Shown here piece after piece: positions 1 through 7,262 of a stretch of 16,991 bases of DNA. Under the pieces are notes generated by a model. The model did no database searches. It saw nothing but the letters and a program-made list of their open reading frames with translations, and had not been told where the DNA came from. Origin of the DNA: Chloroflexota bacterium. Lineage in GTDB: Bacteria; Chloroflexota; UBA5177; JANWHV01. The translations under genes and the position numbers were made by a program. Position 1 is the first letter of the stretch; every line of letters begins with the position of its first letter. The stretch is from NCBI GenBank assembly GCA_025924845.1, contig JAICHN010000057.1, positions 1-16,991 on the forward strand, read 5' to 3'.

Positions 1-1031
1 ACCTGCGCAGCGATACGGTTACGCTGCCGCCGCCCGAGATGCGCCGCGCAATGTACGAGGCGGAACTGGGCGATGACGTGTACGCCGAGGACCCCACCGT
101 GAACCGCCTGGAGGAACGAGCGGCGGCCTTGCTGGGCAAGTCGGCAGCCCTTTTCGTCACCAGTGGGACGCAGGGCAACCAGGTGGCCGTGCTCACTCAT
201 TGCACGCGCGGCGACGAGCTCGTGGTGGGCGACCAGTCGCACATTCTCCACTACGAAGTGGGCGGCGCTTCCGCCCTGGCCGGCGCGCAATCGCGGGCCG
301 TGCCCACCCAGCCCGACGGTACCCTTGCTCTGGATGACGTTCAGGCCGTCTTGCGCGATCGTACCGACTTCCACAACCCATTTACTCGCCTGATCTGCCT
401 GGAAAATACCCACAATCGGTGTGGCGGCGCGGTGCTCCGCCCCGAATACCTACGCCGGATTCGTGAGTTGGCCCATGCCAACGACGTGGCCGTGCATCTC
501 GATGGAGCGCGCCTGTTCAATGCCGCCGTCGCCCTGGGCCTACCGGTCGCCGCCATGGTCCAGGACGTGGATAGCGTTACCTTCTGTGCCTCGAAGGGGC
601 TGGCGGCGCCGGTAGGCTCCCTGCTGTGCGGTGAAACGGACTGGATTGAACGGGCTCGGCGCTGGCGAAAGATGCTGGGAGGCGGTATGCGCCAGGCGGG
701 CGTTATTGCCGCCGGCGCTCTCTATGGCCTGGAGCACATGGTAGATCGCCTGGCCGAGGATCACGCGAACGCGCGACGTCTAGCCGAGGGGTTAGCGGCC
801 ATTCCGGGGATCGCAATCGACCCGACACGGGTGGAAACCAACATTCTGGTATGCAGTGTCACGGCGGGCGGTCGGTCAACCATGGCGGTGATCGAGGCAT
901 TCGCGGCTCGGGGCATTCTTATCTCGGAGTTCGACCGCAGGCTGATCCGCATGGTCACGCACTACGGGATCGAGGCGTCGCACATCGAGGCGACGCTCAG
1001 CGTGGCGCGGGCGGTGTTTCGGGAGAATTAG
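1..1031 (+). CDS. ltaE: Low-specificity L-threonine aldolase, 5' partial
   Basis: PLP-dependent enzyme that cleaves L-threonine or L-allo-threonine to glycine and acetaldehyde in the cytoplasm. The reading frame is open from the window edge. The first in-window codons read [17 protein letters not shown], the classical N-terminus of the family, which normally begins with about three more residues (M-x-D), so only a few codons are missing. The first in-frame ATG (39) is therefore internal. Visible family motifs are TSGTQGNQ (cofactor phosphate region), [11 protein letters not shown] (Asp for the pyridine nitrogen) and [13 protein letters not shown], whose Lys (codon 594-596) is the expected Schiff-base lysine. 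The C-terminus is complete and ends at TAG 1029-1031. The gene has no obvious functional link to the flagellar genes and is separated from them by about 510 bp. Identification is firm; the exact stereospecificity cannot be read from sequence. Confidence 0.95.
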   Translation, partial: LRSDTVTLPPPEMRRAMYEAELGDDVYAEDPTVNRLEERAAALLGKSAALFVTSGTQGNQVAVLTHCTRGDELVVGDQSHILHYEVGGASALAGAQSRAVPTQPDGTLALDDVQAVLRDRTDFHNPFTRLICLENTHNRCGGAVLRPEYLRRIRELAHANDVAVHLDGARLFNAAVALGLPVAAMVQDVDSVTFCASKGLAAPVGSLLCGETDWIERARRWRKMLGGGMRQAGVIAAGALYGLEHMVDRLAEDHANARRLAEGLAAIPGIAIDPTRVETNILVCSVTAGGRSTMAVIEAFAARGILISEFDRRLIRMVTHYGIEASHIEATLSVARAVFREN

Positions 1032-1090
1032 GATTCTACGTTTCGTCCCGCGCTGTGTCGGCGCGGCCGCCCGTCCTGTCGGCGGGGAGG

Positions 1091-1104
1091 GGCCGTATAC
1101 GGCC
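1091..1104. repeat. Perfect 14-bp palindrome
   Basis: GGCCGTATACGGCC reads identically on both strands. It lies 60 bp after the stop of the threonine aldolase gene. It could be a protein-binding site or part of a transcript hairpin. No T-tract follows, so it is not a convincing intrinsic terminator. Confidence 0.5.
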
Positions 1105-1176
1105 TTCAGGCTCTCGCGCTTCCGAGTAATCCGCTGGAACTGATCGGCAAGGGCAGCAGGATTTGAGGCGCATGAC

Positions 1177-1287
1177 TGGGTTGCTGACCGCTTCAATCAC
1201 CAAAGCGGGGAGGCCCTCCGTCCGAACCGACGTCTCCTCACGCCGCTCGGGGCCGTCGGTGGGATGAACCGTCACATCGGGCGAGGG
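1177..1287 (-). pseudogene. Possible degraded Uma2 (DUF820) endonuclease-like fragment
   Basis: On the minus strand, an open stretch encodes PSPDVTVHP followed about 17 residues later by LPALVIEAVSNP. In Uma2/DUF820 proteins, which have a PD-(D/E)XK-like fold and are very common in Chloroflexota and cyanobacteria, the core reads PDVxV ... PxLVIEVxSPST and is followed by a K/Y-rich segment ending in G-V-x-E-Y. Here the first two blocks are recognisable, but the downstream block and the usual N-terminus are not, and the surrounding frame looks non-coding. It is therefore called a remnant rather than a gene. This is pattern resemblance only; a profile search could overturn it. Confidence 0.3.
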
Positions 1288-1340
1288 CTGCCGGGCGGTG
1301 TCGTCGTCAAACTTTTGCCCAACGCCCGGGATCCCACCTG

Positions 1341-1370
1341 GGCCGGTACCGGGTAGGGCGGTAACCGGCC
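1341..1370. repeat. Strong hairpin with single bulge in the fliQ upstream region
   Basis: GGCCGGTACC (1341-1350) pairs with GGTAACCGGCC (1360-1370): ten base pairs with one bulged A and a nine-base loop. No U-tract follows on either strand. It lies about 170 bp upstream of fliQ and could be a leader RNA element, a regulatory site or a weak terminator. The pairing is directly visible; the function is unknown. Confidence 0.55.
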
Positions 1371-1540
1371 GAGCACCAATGGAAACAAGGAGCCGGTTAG
1401 CAGCGCCGGGAAGAGCGCGAAGGCCGGTCTCATCAAAAGACCTCATTTGGGGTAACCCACCCCCGCGTAGCTACAGTGTTCGTGAGCGGCGGAGCAGCCA
1501 GGGCTTCGCGTGATCGCGGCAACGGTGGGGAGCGGGGCGC

Positions 1541-1810
1541 GTGAGCCAGGCAGATGTATTCAACATCCTTCAGAGCGCGATGGTTATCGCCCTGGAGTTG
1601 AGCCTCCCTATCCTCATTGTCGGTATGGTGGTCGGCGTGGCGATCAGTATCTTCCAGGCCGTGACCCAGATTAACGATCAGACCCTCTCCCTTGTGCCCA
1701 AGATCATCGGCGTGTTCGCCACGGTCGGCATTCTTGGGCCCTGGATGTTCCATCAGTTGATGCAGTTCGCTACCCACATGCTTACCCGGCAGCCGGGGAT
1801 CGGCGCATGA
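1541..1810 (+). CDS. fliQ: Flagellar export gate protein FliQ
   Basis: Small inner-membrane component of the flagellar type III export gate, which assembles with FliP and FliR into the helical export channel. The 89-residue product has the family's usual length and two hydrophobic helices (about residues 12-37 and 50-75). The segment ISIFQAVTQINDQTLSLVPKI between them is the FliQ/SctS signature. The start is GTG at 1541, with GGGGAG 8 nt upstream. The stop overlaps the ATG of fliR by 4 bp (ATGA), implying translational coupling. In many bacteria fliP sits directly before fliQ. Here it does not, and the operon seems to begin with fliQ. Confidence 0.96.
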   Translation: MSQADVFNILQSAMVIALELSLPILIVGMVVGVAISIFQAVTQINDQTLSLVPKIIGVFATVGILGPWMFHQLMQFATHMLTRQPGIGA

Positions 1811-2580
1811 TCGGGCAACTCAGCGGAGCCGAGATCGCTCTCTTTCTCCTGGTCCTGGCCCGCGCGGGCGGCCTGGTAGCGAGCGCGCCGGTGCTGGGCG
1901 ATCCCCAAACGCCACGCATGGTCAAGGTGATCCTTGCCGTGGCGATCTCTCTACTCCTGGTGCAGGTACCGAACGTCGGTCGGCTCACTCCGCCCACCGA
2001 TTTGCTCCCCTTCGCCGTCACCGTGCTCTCCCAACTACTGGTTGGCGTCGCGCTCGGTCTGGTCGCGCGAACCGTGTTCTTCGCCGTACAGACAGCGGGC
2101 GGCATCGTCAGTTTGCAGACGGGAGTCAGCCTGGCCTCGGTACTCAATCCCATGACCCAGCAGTCCGATACCATGTTCTCCCAACTCTTCACCGTGATCG
2201 CCGGCCTGACCTTCCTGGCCGTCCACGGCGACGTGTGGGTGGTCGCTTCCCTGGCGCGCTCCTATGACCTGGCTCCTATTACCGGTACCGGCCTCTCCGC
2301 CCAACTCCTGGGCAACGTGACCGCCGACTTTATCTCGGTCGCCAAGCTCGGTCTGCAGATCGCCATGCCCATTGGGGTGAGTATTTTCGCCGCAAACCTC
2401 ATTCTGGGCGTGCTCAGTCGGGCCCTGCCGCAGTTGAACCTTTTCGTGCTCAGTCTGCCGATCGACATGTTGCTTGGCCTGGCCGCCCTGGGCGGCGGTC
2501 TGGCAGCCATGGTTCTCTTGATCGGCCGGCTGACCAACGATCTGCCGCAGGCCATGCTCGGCCTGTTCCCCGCGATCTGA
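1807..2580 (+). CDS. fliR: Flagellar export gate protein FliR
   Basis: Polytopic membrane protein of the export gate, one copy per channel, working with FliP, FliQ and FlhB. The 257 residues match the family size, with several hydrophobic helices. Recognisable family segments include LARAGGLVASAPVLG near the N-terminus, QTAGGIVSLQTGVSLASVLNP in the middle (the conserved D/NP region) and NLFVLSLPIDMLLGL near residue 220. It begins inside the stop of fliQ (ATGA overlap) and is followed 20 bp later by flhB, which has AAAGGGAAC before its ATG. Position and sequence agree, so the call is firm. Confidence 0.96.
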   Translation: MIGQLSGAEIALFLLVLARAGGLVASAPVLGDPQTPRMVKVILAVAISLLLVQVPNVGRLTPPTDLLPFAVTVLSQLLVGVALGLVARTVFFAVQTAGGIVSLQTGVSLASVLNPMTQQSDTMFSQLFTVIAGLTFLAVHGDVWVVASLARSYDLAPITGTGLSAQLLGNVTADFISVAKLGLQIAMPIGVSIFAANLILGVLSRALPQLNLFVLSLPIDMLLGLAALGGGLAAMVLLIGRLTNDLPQAMLGLFPAI

Positions 2581-2600
2581 GCTAAGAAAGGGAACAGCTG

Positions 2601-3722
2601 ATGGCCGGCGACGGCAAGACCGAAAAAGCCTCCCCCACAAAACTGCGCGAGGCGCGTGAACGGGGCGACATACCCACCAGTCCCGAATTCACCAGCGCCG
2701 CCCTTGCCCTGGTCGCGCTCTTCGCGCTGCAGTCGCAGGCCGGCCATATCATGGCCGGGTTGCTCGGCCTGGTGCGCCAGGATCTGGCTGCGATCTCCAC
2801 TCCCAATACGCTCGACAACAGGGCCCTGGGTATACATCTGCGAAGCGATCTCGCCGGCGGCTTGCTCCTCCTCCTCCCTTTGGTAGCAGCCACCACGGTC
2901 GGCGCTCTGGTGATCGGGCTCATCAATACGCGCGGCCTGCTCTCGCTCAAATCGATTACCCCGTCGTTCAGGAAGCTGAATCCGCTCAATGGGGTGAAAC
3001 ATCTGTTCGGTAAGGAATCGGGGATCAATCTGCTCAAGACGCTCGTCAAGGCGACGATCAGCGGCCTGTTGCTCTGGAATTGGTACCCCACCTGGCAGGC
3101 GCTCCTTCCCAACCTATCGATGATGAGCGAGAGCGACGCCGCCGGCACGCTCTGGGCCGCCGCTCTGCGCGTGGCGATCCAGATGACCGCTGCCTTCCTC
3201 TTTGTTGCCGGTCTCGACTACGGCTACCGCCAGTATGCCTGGCGGAAGCGGCAACGCATGAGCAAGCAGGAGCAGAAGGAAGAGTTCAAGCGCATGGAAG
3301 GCAACCCGCACATGCGGAGCCGCATGCGCCAGACCGCGCGCCGCCGCTTGCGCGCCATCCTTCAGGCCGGCGGTATTCGTAAGGTGCCGCAAGCCGACGT
3401 GGTGATCACCAATCCCACCCACTTCGCGGTGGCCATTCAGTATCAGGCCGGGAAAATGAGCGCCCCCAGGGTCATTGCTAAAGGCCAACATCTGATTGCC
3501 TTGCGCATCAAGGATGCCGCGCGTCGGCACAACGTCGCCGTCGTCGAGAATCGGCCCCTTGCCCAGGCCCTCTTTAAGTCGGTCGAGGTCAATCAGGAGA
3601 TCCCGGCCGATCTCTACCAGGCGGTCGCTCAGGTGCTGGCTTTCGTCTACAAGCTGCGCGCCCCCCGTCGGCCTGCCGCGCGGCGCGCCGGCTCGGCCAT
3701 GGCCGGCTTTGGACGCGGGTAG
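2601..3722 (+). CDS. flhB: Flagellar export switch protein FlhB
   Basis: Membrane protein that controls the substrate-specificity switch of the flagellar type III exporter, from rod/hook to filament class. The N-terminus GKTEKASPTKLREARERGDI is the family's cytoplasmic signature. Hydrophobic helices occupy about residues 30-215 and the cytoplasmic domain follows. The autocleavage motif NPTH is intact at residues 271-274 (bases 3411-3422), in the context VVITNPTHFAVAIQY, so self-cleavage between Asn and Pro is expected. The 373-residue length is normal. The end is a short basic, Arg/Ala-rich tail. The gene sits 20 bp after fliR and 9 bp before flhA. Confidence 0.97.
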   Translation: MAGDGKTEKASPTKLREARERGDIPTSPEFTSAALALVALFALQSQAGHIMAGLLGLVRQDLAAISTPNTLDNRALGIHLRSDLAGGLLLLLPLVAATTVGALVIGLINTRGLLSLKSITPSFRKLNPLNGVKHLFGKESGINLLKTLVKATISGLLLWNWYPTWQALLPNLSMMSESDAAGTLWAAALRVAIQMTAAFLFVAGLDYGYRQYAWRKRQRMSKQEQKEEFKRMEGNPHMRSRMRQTARRRLRAILQAGGIRKVPQADVVITNPTHFAVAIQYQAGKMSAPRVIAKGQHLIALRIKDAARRHNVAVVENRPLAQALFKSVEVNQEIPADLYQAVAQVLAFVYKLRAPRRPAARRAGSAMAGFGRG

Positions 3723-3731
3723 GAGGGGCCG

Positions 3732-5831
3732 ATGAGTGTGAGTGCCCCCGCCCTCAAGCAGCAATCAGTCCTGTCGCGCTTCGTATTCAGCAACGACGTG
3801 GTGACCGCCGGCGCGGTGATGACTATCGTGCTGATGATGATCATTCCGATGCCGCCGCTCTTGCTCGATATCCTGATCACCCTGAATATCGGCGCCGCCG
3901 TCACCGTGCTCCTGGTTTCGATGTATATCACCGAGGCCCTGCAATTCTCCGTATTTCCCTCCTTGCTCCTTCTTTTGACCCTGTTCCGCCTCGGGATCAG
4001 CGTGGCCGCGACCAGGCTGATTTTGATGCACGGCTACGCCGGCGACGTGATCCAGGCGTTCGGCCGGTTCGTGGTCGGCGGCAACGTGGTGATCGGCATC
4101 GTGATGTTCCTGGTCTTGATGGTGATTCAGTTCGTGGTGATCACCAGCGGCGCCGGGCGCGTGGCCGAGGTGGCGGCCCGCTTCACTCTGGACGCCATGC
4201 CCGGCAAGCAGATGAGCATCGATTCGGAACTGGCGGCGGGATTCATCAACGAGCAGACTGCCCGCGCCCGGAAGAAGGCGGTGGAACAGGAAGCGGATTT
4301 CTACGGCGCCATGGACGGTGCCAGTAAGTTCGTCCGCGGCGATGCCGTCGCCGCCCTGATCATGATTGCCATCAACTTGATCGGCGGTATTCTGGTCGGC
4401 GTGGTGCAGCAAGGGCTCGACATCGCGTCCGCCGTCTCCACCTACTCGCTGCTCACCGTGGGTGATGGCTTGGTCAGCCAGATTCCCGCCCTTCTTGTCT
4501 CGACCGCCACCGGCATCACCGTCACCCGATCTTCCTCGACCGGCGGCACCCTGGGCAGCGACGTGGTGGCCCAGTTGTTGGGCAACGCGCGCGCCCTGAA
4601 CATCACGGGCGGCTTGCTGGTGCTGCTGGGACTGATTCCGGGCCTGCCCAAGATTCCCTTCTTTATCATGGCAGGCACGCTGTTGTTCGGCGCGCGTCTG
4701 GTCACGAAACGTCATCAGCGCGATCTGGCGGCAACCGCCCTGAAACCAGCCGAGCCGGCAGCCACGACTACCGCCGAGGGCGATGACATCATCGGCCTGC
4801 TCACCCTTGACGCCATGGAATTGGAAATTGGTTTCGGCCTGGTGCCATTGGTCGATGGCGACGGCAGCAATCTGCTTTCGCGGATCAGCCTGATCCGTCG
4901 CCAAACCGCCATCGAACTGGGGCTCATTCTACCTACCGTCCGGGTGCGCGACAATCTGCGCCTGGGCGCCAACGAGTATAGAGTGCTCTTGCGCGGCGCC
5001 GTGATCGGTAAGGGCGAGGTGTTCCCCACTCAGTTGCTGGCCATGAACGCGGGCATCGGCGACGTGGAACTTCCCGGGACCCCCACCACCGAGCCCACCT
5101 TCGGCCTCCCCGCCACCTGGATCGCCCAGGATATGCGGGAGCACGCGGAGATTATGGGCTACACCGTGGTCGATCCCGGTTCGGTAATCGCTACCCATCT
5201 GACGGAGTTGACCAAGCAGCACGCGCCGGAGATTCTCGACCGCCAACAGACGCAGCGGCTGATCAACCACCTCAAGACCGAACACGCCGCCGTGGTGGAG
5301 GAACTGATTCCCTCTCTCCTGTCGGTCGGCGAAGTGCAGCGAGTGCTGCAAGCCCTCTTGCATGAGCGGATCAGTATTCGCGATCTCTCAAGCATCCTCG
5401 AATCGATCGGTAACGCGGCCCGCGCCACGCACGATCTGGACGTGCTGGTGGAGCAGGCCCGGCGCGGCCTGGCCCAGGCCATTACCCAGCAATACCTGGG
5501 GATGGACGGACGGATCCACACCCTGACCCTGTTCGCCCAACTCGAGGCGGCCTTGCTCGGCACCGTGCAGCGTACCGACGACGGTCCCACCCTGATCCTG
5601 GCGCCCGCCGTGGTGGAGACGTTCCTGCGGACGCTGGCCGGCGAAATGGAGAGCATGGCGGGGCGTGGCCATCAACCGATGCTGATCTGCTCGCCTCAGT
5701 TGCGCTGGCCGCTCCGCAGGCTGATCGAACGGAACTTTTCCAATTTGGTGTTGTTGTCATACCGGGAAATTGCGGCCGGGGTGGACACGATTGTCGAAGG
5801 GACAGTGAACATTGAACTTACCGGCAGATAG
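3732..5831 (+). CDS. flhA: Flagellar export gate protein FlhA
   Basis: Largest export-gate subunit, which forms a nonameric ring that binds chaperone-substrate complexes and couples export to proton motive force. The 699 residues split into an N-terminal membrane part (about residues 20-320, eight predicted helices) and a C-terminal cytoplasmic domain (about 345-699). The FHIPEP signature is clear: RLGISVAATRLIL, then FGRFVVGGN, ARFTLDAMPGKQMSID and EADFYGAMDGASKFVRGDA. The start is ATG at 3732, with AGGAGG at 3721-3726. The 3' end overlaps the proposed TTG start of flhF by 20 bp. No degeneration is seen. Confidence 0.97.
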   Translation: MSVSAPALKQQSVLSRFVFSNDVVTAGAVMTIVLMMIIPMPPLLLDILITLNIGAAVTVLLVSMYITEALQFSVFPSLLLLLTLFRLGISVAATRLILMHGYAGDVIQAFGRFVVGGNVVIGIVMFLVLMVIQFVVITSGAGRVAEVAARFTLDAMPGKQMSIDSELAAGFINEQTARARKKAVEQEADFYGAMDGASKFVRGDAVAALIMIAINLIGGILVGVVQQGLDIASAVSTYSLLTVGDGLVSQIPALLVSTATGITVTRSSSTGGTLGSDVVAQLLGNARALNITGGLLVLLGLIPGLPKIPFFIMAGTLLFGARLVTKRHQRDLAATALKPAEPAATTTAEGDDIIGLLTLDAMELEIGFGLVPLVDGDGSNLLSRISLIRRQTAIELGLILPTVRVRDNLRLGANEYRVLLRGAVIGKGEVFPTQLLAMNAGIGDVELPGTPTTEPTFGLPATWIAQDMREHAEIMGYTVVDPGSVIATHLTELTKQHAPEILDRQQTQRLINHLKTEHAAVVEELIPSLLSVGEVQRVLQALLHERISIRDLSSILESIGNAARATHDLDVLVEQARRGLAQAITQQYLGMDGRIHTLTLFAQLEAALLGTVQRTDDGPTLILAPAVVETFLRTLAGEMESMAGRGHQPMLICSPQLRWPLRRLIERNFSNLVLLSYREIAAGVDTIVEGTVNIELTGR

Positions 5832-6954
5832 CTACAACGGGCGCGACTCTATCGACGCGGCAACGCCCGGCGTCTCGCGGGTACGGCCCGCCGTCTTTCG
5901 GTCGTTGACCTCCACGGCAAAGGGGTCCGCCGCGGGTACGGCCATTGCCGTGCCACCCGGCGAGGGCCTGCTTAGCCGCGGCTCCTCGGCGCGCCGCGCC
6001 TATGCCCCCGCGGCGGCCGACTCTTCGGCCCCGGACGCTCCCAACCCTGCTCAGCGTCCTTTCTTGAAGACGCCGGTGGCTACCCCCGTCTATGTGCCGC
6101 CTCCCTCCATCTCGAGCCTGGAGATGGAGCAGCATCTGGCGCCGCTTCGCCCGCTCTCGCGGGAACTGAGCGGGCGAGGCATGCCGGCCTCCCTGGTCTC
6201 GGAACTGTTGGCCGAGATCGTCTCCGAGTTCGGCAGCCAGGTGTTGGCGGGCGAACAGGATGCTCGCCTCGCCCTGGTAGAGCAGATTCTCCTCCGCATC
6301 GACGGCGATCCCCTATTGCCCGAGGAGGGACCACTCACCGGGTCCTATCTGATCAGCGGTCCGGCGGGCGCGGGGAAGAGTGTACTCCTGGCCCATCTGG
6401 CCATGGCCGCCGCCCAGCGCGGTCAGCGCGATGTGGTTCTGGTCAATACAGAAGGTGAGCGCCTGGGCGCCGCCGCGCAGATCCAGGCTATCGGCGCGGT
6501 GTTCGGTTTTCAGACAATCAACTGCTATGCTCCACAGGAACTGCGCGCCCTGCAAGGGCGTTGCGGCTACGATATGCTGCTCCTGATCGAGTCCGCCGGG
6601 TGGTCGCCGAGCGGCGGTGTGGATCGCCAGCGCAACGCCTGGAGTTGGCAGCTTCCCAACGTCAAGAACGTCATTTGCCTCCCCGCCACGGCCCAATCCG
6701 AGGATTTGATCGAACTGCTCAGCTTGACGAATCAGTTGGCCCGTGCCCCCATGGCGGCGCTGTGCAAGGCCGGCGAAACGCGAAACCTGCTCCCCGTCGT
6801 GTCCGCTCTGGCGGTCCAGCGGCAGGCGGTGGGTATGGTGGTGCCCGGTCCCAATCTGCTCGAACCGCTACCCGTCATGGATCTGCCTCAAATCGTCCGG
6901 AGCGCCGTCGGCGCCCTCAATCCGCGTAAGAAGAAAGGACGGGTGTGGTGCTGA
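5812..6954 (+). CDS. flhF: Divergent FlhF-like SRP-family NTPase, degenerate motifs
   Basis: FlhF is an SRP-type GTPase that helps set flagellar position and number. The location right after flhA and the C-terminal layout support an FlhF relative of 380 residues. Residues 1-100 are a Pro/Ala/Ser-rich stretch with no trace of the usual N-terminal B domain (M-K-I-K-x-F ... L-G). Residues 101-170 look like the helical N domain. The P-loop GPAGAGKS (183-190) is intact. The remaining GTPase motifs are eroded. The DTYRIGAVEQL counterpart reads NTEGERLGAAAQI, DTAGRSP reads ESAGWSP (260-266), and TKLDE reads CKAGE (318-322), so the Asp that reads guanine is gone. The start is TTG at 5812, inside flhA, with GAAGG about 11 nt upstream; an internal ATG at 6124 is the alternative. 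It probably binds nucleotide weakly, if at all. Confidence 0.8.
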   Translation: MNLPADSYNGRDSIDAATPGVSRVRPAVFRSLTSTAKGSAAGTAIAVPPGEGLLSRGSSARRAYAPAAADSSAPDAPNPAQRPFLKTPVATPVYVPPPSISSLEMEQHLAPLRPLSRELSGRGMPASLVSELLAEIVSEFGSQVLAGEQDARLALVEQILLRIDGDPLLPEEGPLTGSYLISGPAGAGKSVLLAHLAMAAAQRGQRDVVLVNTEGERLGAAAQIQAIGAVFGFQTINCYAPQELRALQGRCGYDMLLLIESAGWSPSGGVDRQRNAWSWQLPNVKNVICLPATAQSEDLIELLSLTNQLARAPMAALCKAGETRNLLPVVSALAVQRQAVGMVVPGPNLLEPLPVMDLPQIVRSAVGALNPRKKKGRVWC

Positions 6955-7220
6955 GTCTCAAAATCCGGCAGGGCATCGTCTTGCTGTCTACCGGAGTGTT
7001 CTTCAGTGTGGCGATCGCCGCGCAACTGCAGGGAGCGGCCGGGCTGGACGTATACATGAAGGCAGGCGCCGCTTGTTTGATTCTGGTCGCGAGCGGCCTC
7101 GTTTTGGTGCGTATCGTCGACGACGCCATCGCCAAGAGTCAGGCTGCACCGCACGCGGGCCGCGACGCCGTAGCCGCGCCGGGAGCAGCGCGTGATCCCG
7201 CGCAAACGGGAGGAATATAG
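6945..7220 (+). CDS. Small two-helix membrane protein of unknown function in the flhG position
   Basis: Not recognised. The 91-residue product has two hydrophobic helices (about residues 9-27 and 39-58) joined by a short loop containing GAAGLDVYMK, then an Ala/Pro-rich, probably disordered tail. The start is GTG at 6945 or GTG at 6948, both inside the 3' end of the flhF-like gene, with AAGAAAGGA just upstream. In many flagellar clusters the MinD-like gene flhG occupies this place, but this protein has no P-loop and is not FlhG. Its tight packing between flhF and the sigma-28 gene argues that it is expressed with, and serves, the flagellar system. Function is open. Confidence 0.75.
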   Translation: MVLSLKIRQGIVLLSTGVFFSVAIAAQLQGAAGLDVYMKAGAACLILVASGLVLVRIVDDAIAKSQAAPHAGRDAVAAPGAARDPAQTGGI

Positions 7221-7251
7221 CCTCATGTATAACATGGCTTGCACGGCGGGC

Positions 7252-7258
7252 GGAGGAG
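7252..7258 (+). promoter_or_regulatory. Ribosome binding site fixing the sigma-28 start
   Basis: GGAGGAG at 7252-7258 lies 4 nt before ATG 7263 (6 nt counted from the GGAGG core). This makes 7263 a better start than the upstream in-frame TTG at 7239, which would place the Shine-Dalgarno inside the coding region and add an odd HGGRRRV peptide. Confidence 0.75.
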
Positions 7259-7262
7259 AGTA

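Larger units (their letters stand above)
1032..1540. other. Gene-poor spacer between threonine aldolase and fliQ
   Basis: About 510 bp with no intact gene that I accept. It contains a short hairpin just after the aldolase stop (CCGCC 1067-1071 with GGCGG 1081-1085, no T-tract), a perfect palindrome at 1091-1104, a possible degraded Uma2-like fragment on the minus strand, and a strong bulged hairpin at 1341-1370. The promoter for the fliQ operon should lie in the right half. The only sigma-70-like element I can point to is a weak TACAGT at 1472-1477, without a good -35. No sigma-28 match was found here. A ribosome binding site GGGGAG (1527-1532) precedes the GTG start of fliQ by 8 nt. Confidence 0.6.

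Noticed and set aside
1067..1085. Intrinsic terminator after the threonine aldolase gene
   Set aside because: The stem is only five base pairs with a nine-base loop and no T-tract follows.
1300..1385. Faint resemblance to a cyclic-di-GMP-I riboswitch (GGTAGGGCGGTAACC-like segment upstream of a flagellar operon)
   Set aside because: The conserved GGGCAAACC and GACGCAAAGCC elements are not found in the right order, and the apparent match is explained by the simple bulged hairpin at 1341-1370.
3765..4904. Long minus-strand open frame (379 codons) opposite flhA
   Set aside because: The translation is His/Gln/Asp-rich and low in hydrophobic residues, the usual mirror image of a GC-rich membrane-protein gene; flhA on the + strand is certain.
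6945..7220. Reading the small membrane gene as FlhG, FliL or MotB fragment
   Set aside because: No P-loop, no FliL-like periplasmic domain and no OmpA-like domain are present; only two helices and a disordered tail.
7239..7262. Upstream TTG start for the sigma-28 gene
   Set aside because: It would put the strong GGAGGAG ribosome binding site inside the coding region; ATG 7263 is ideally spaced from it.
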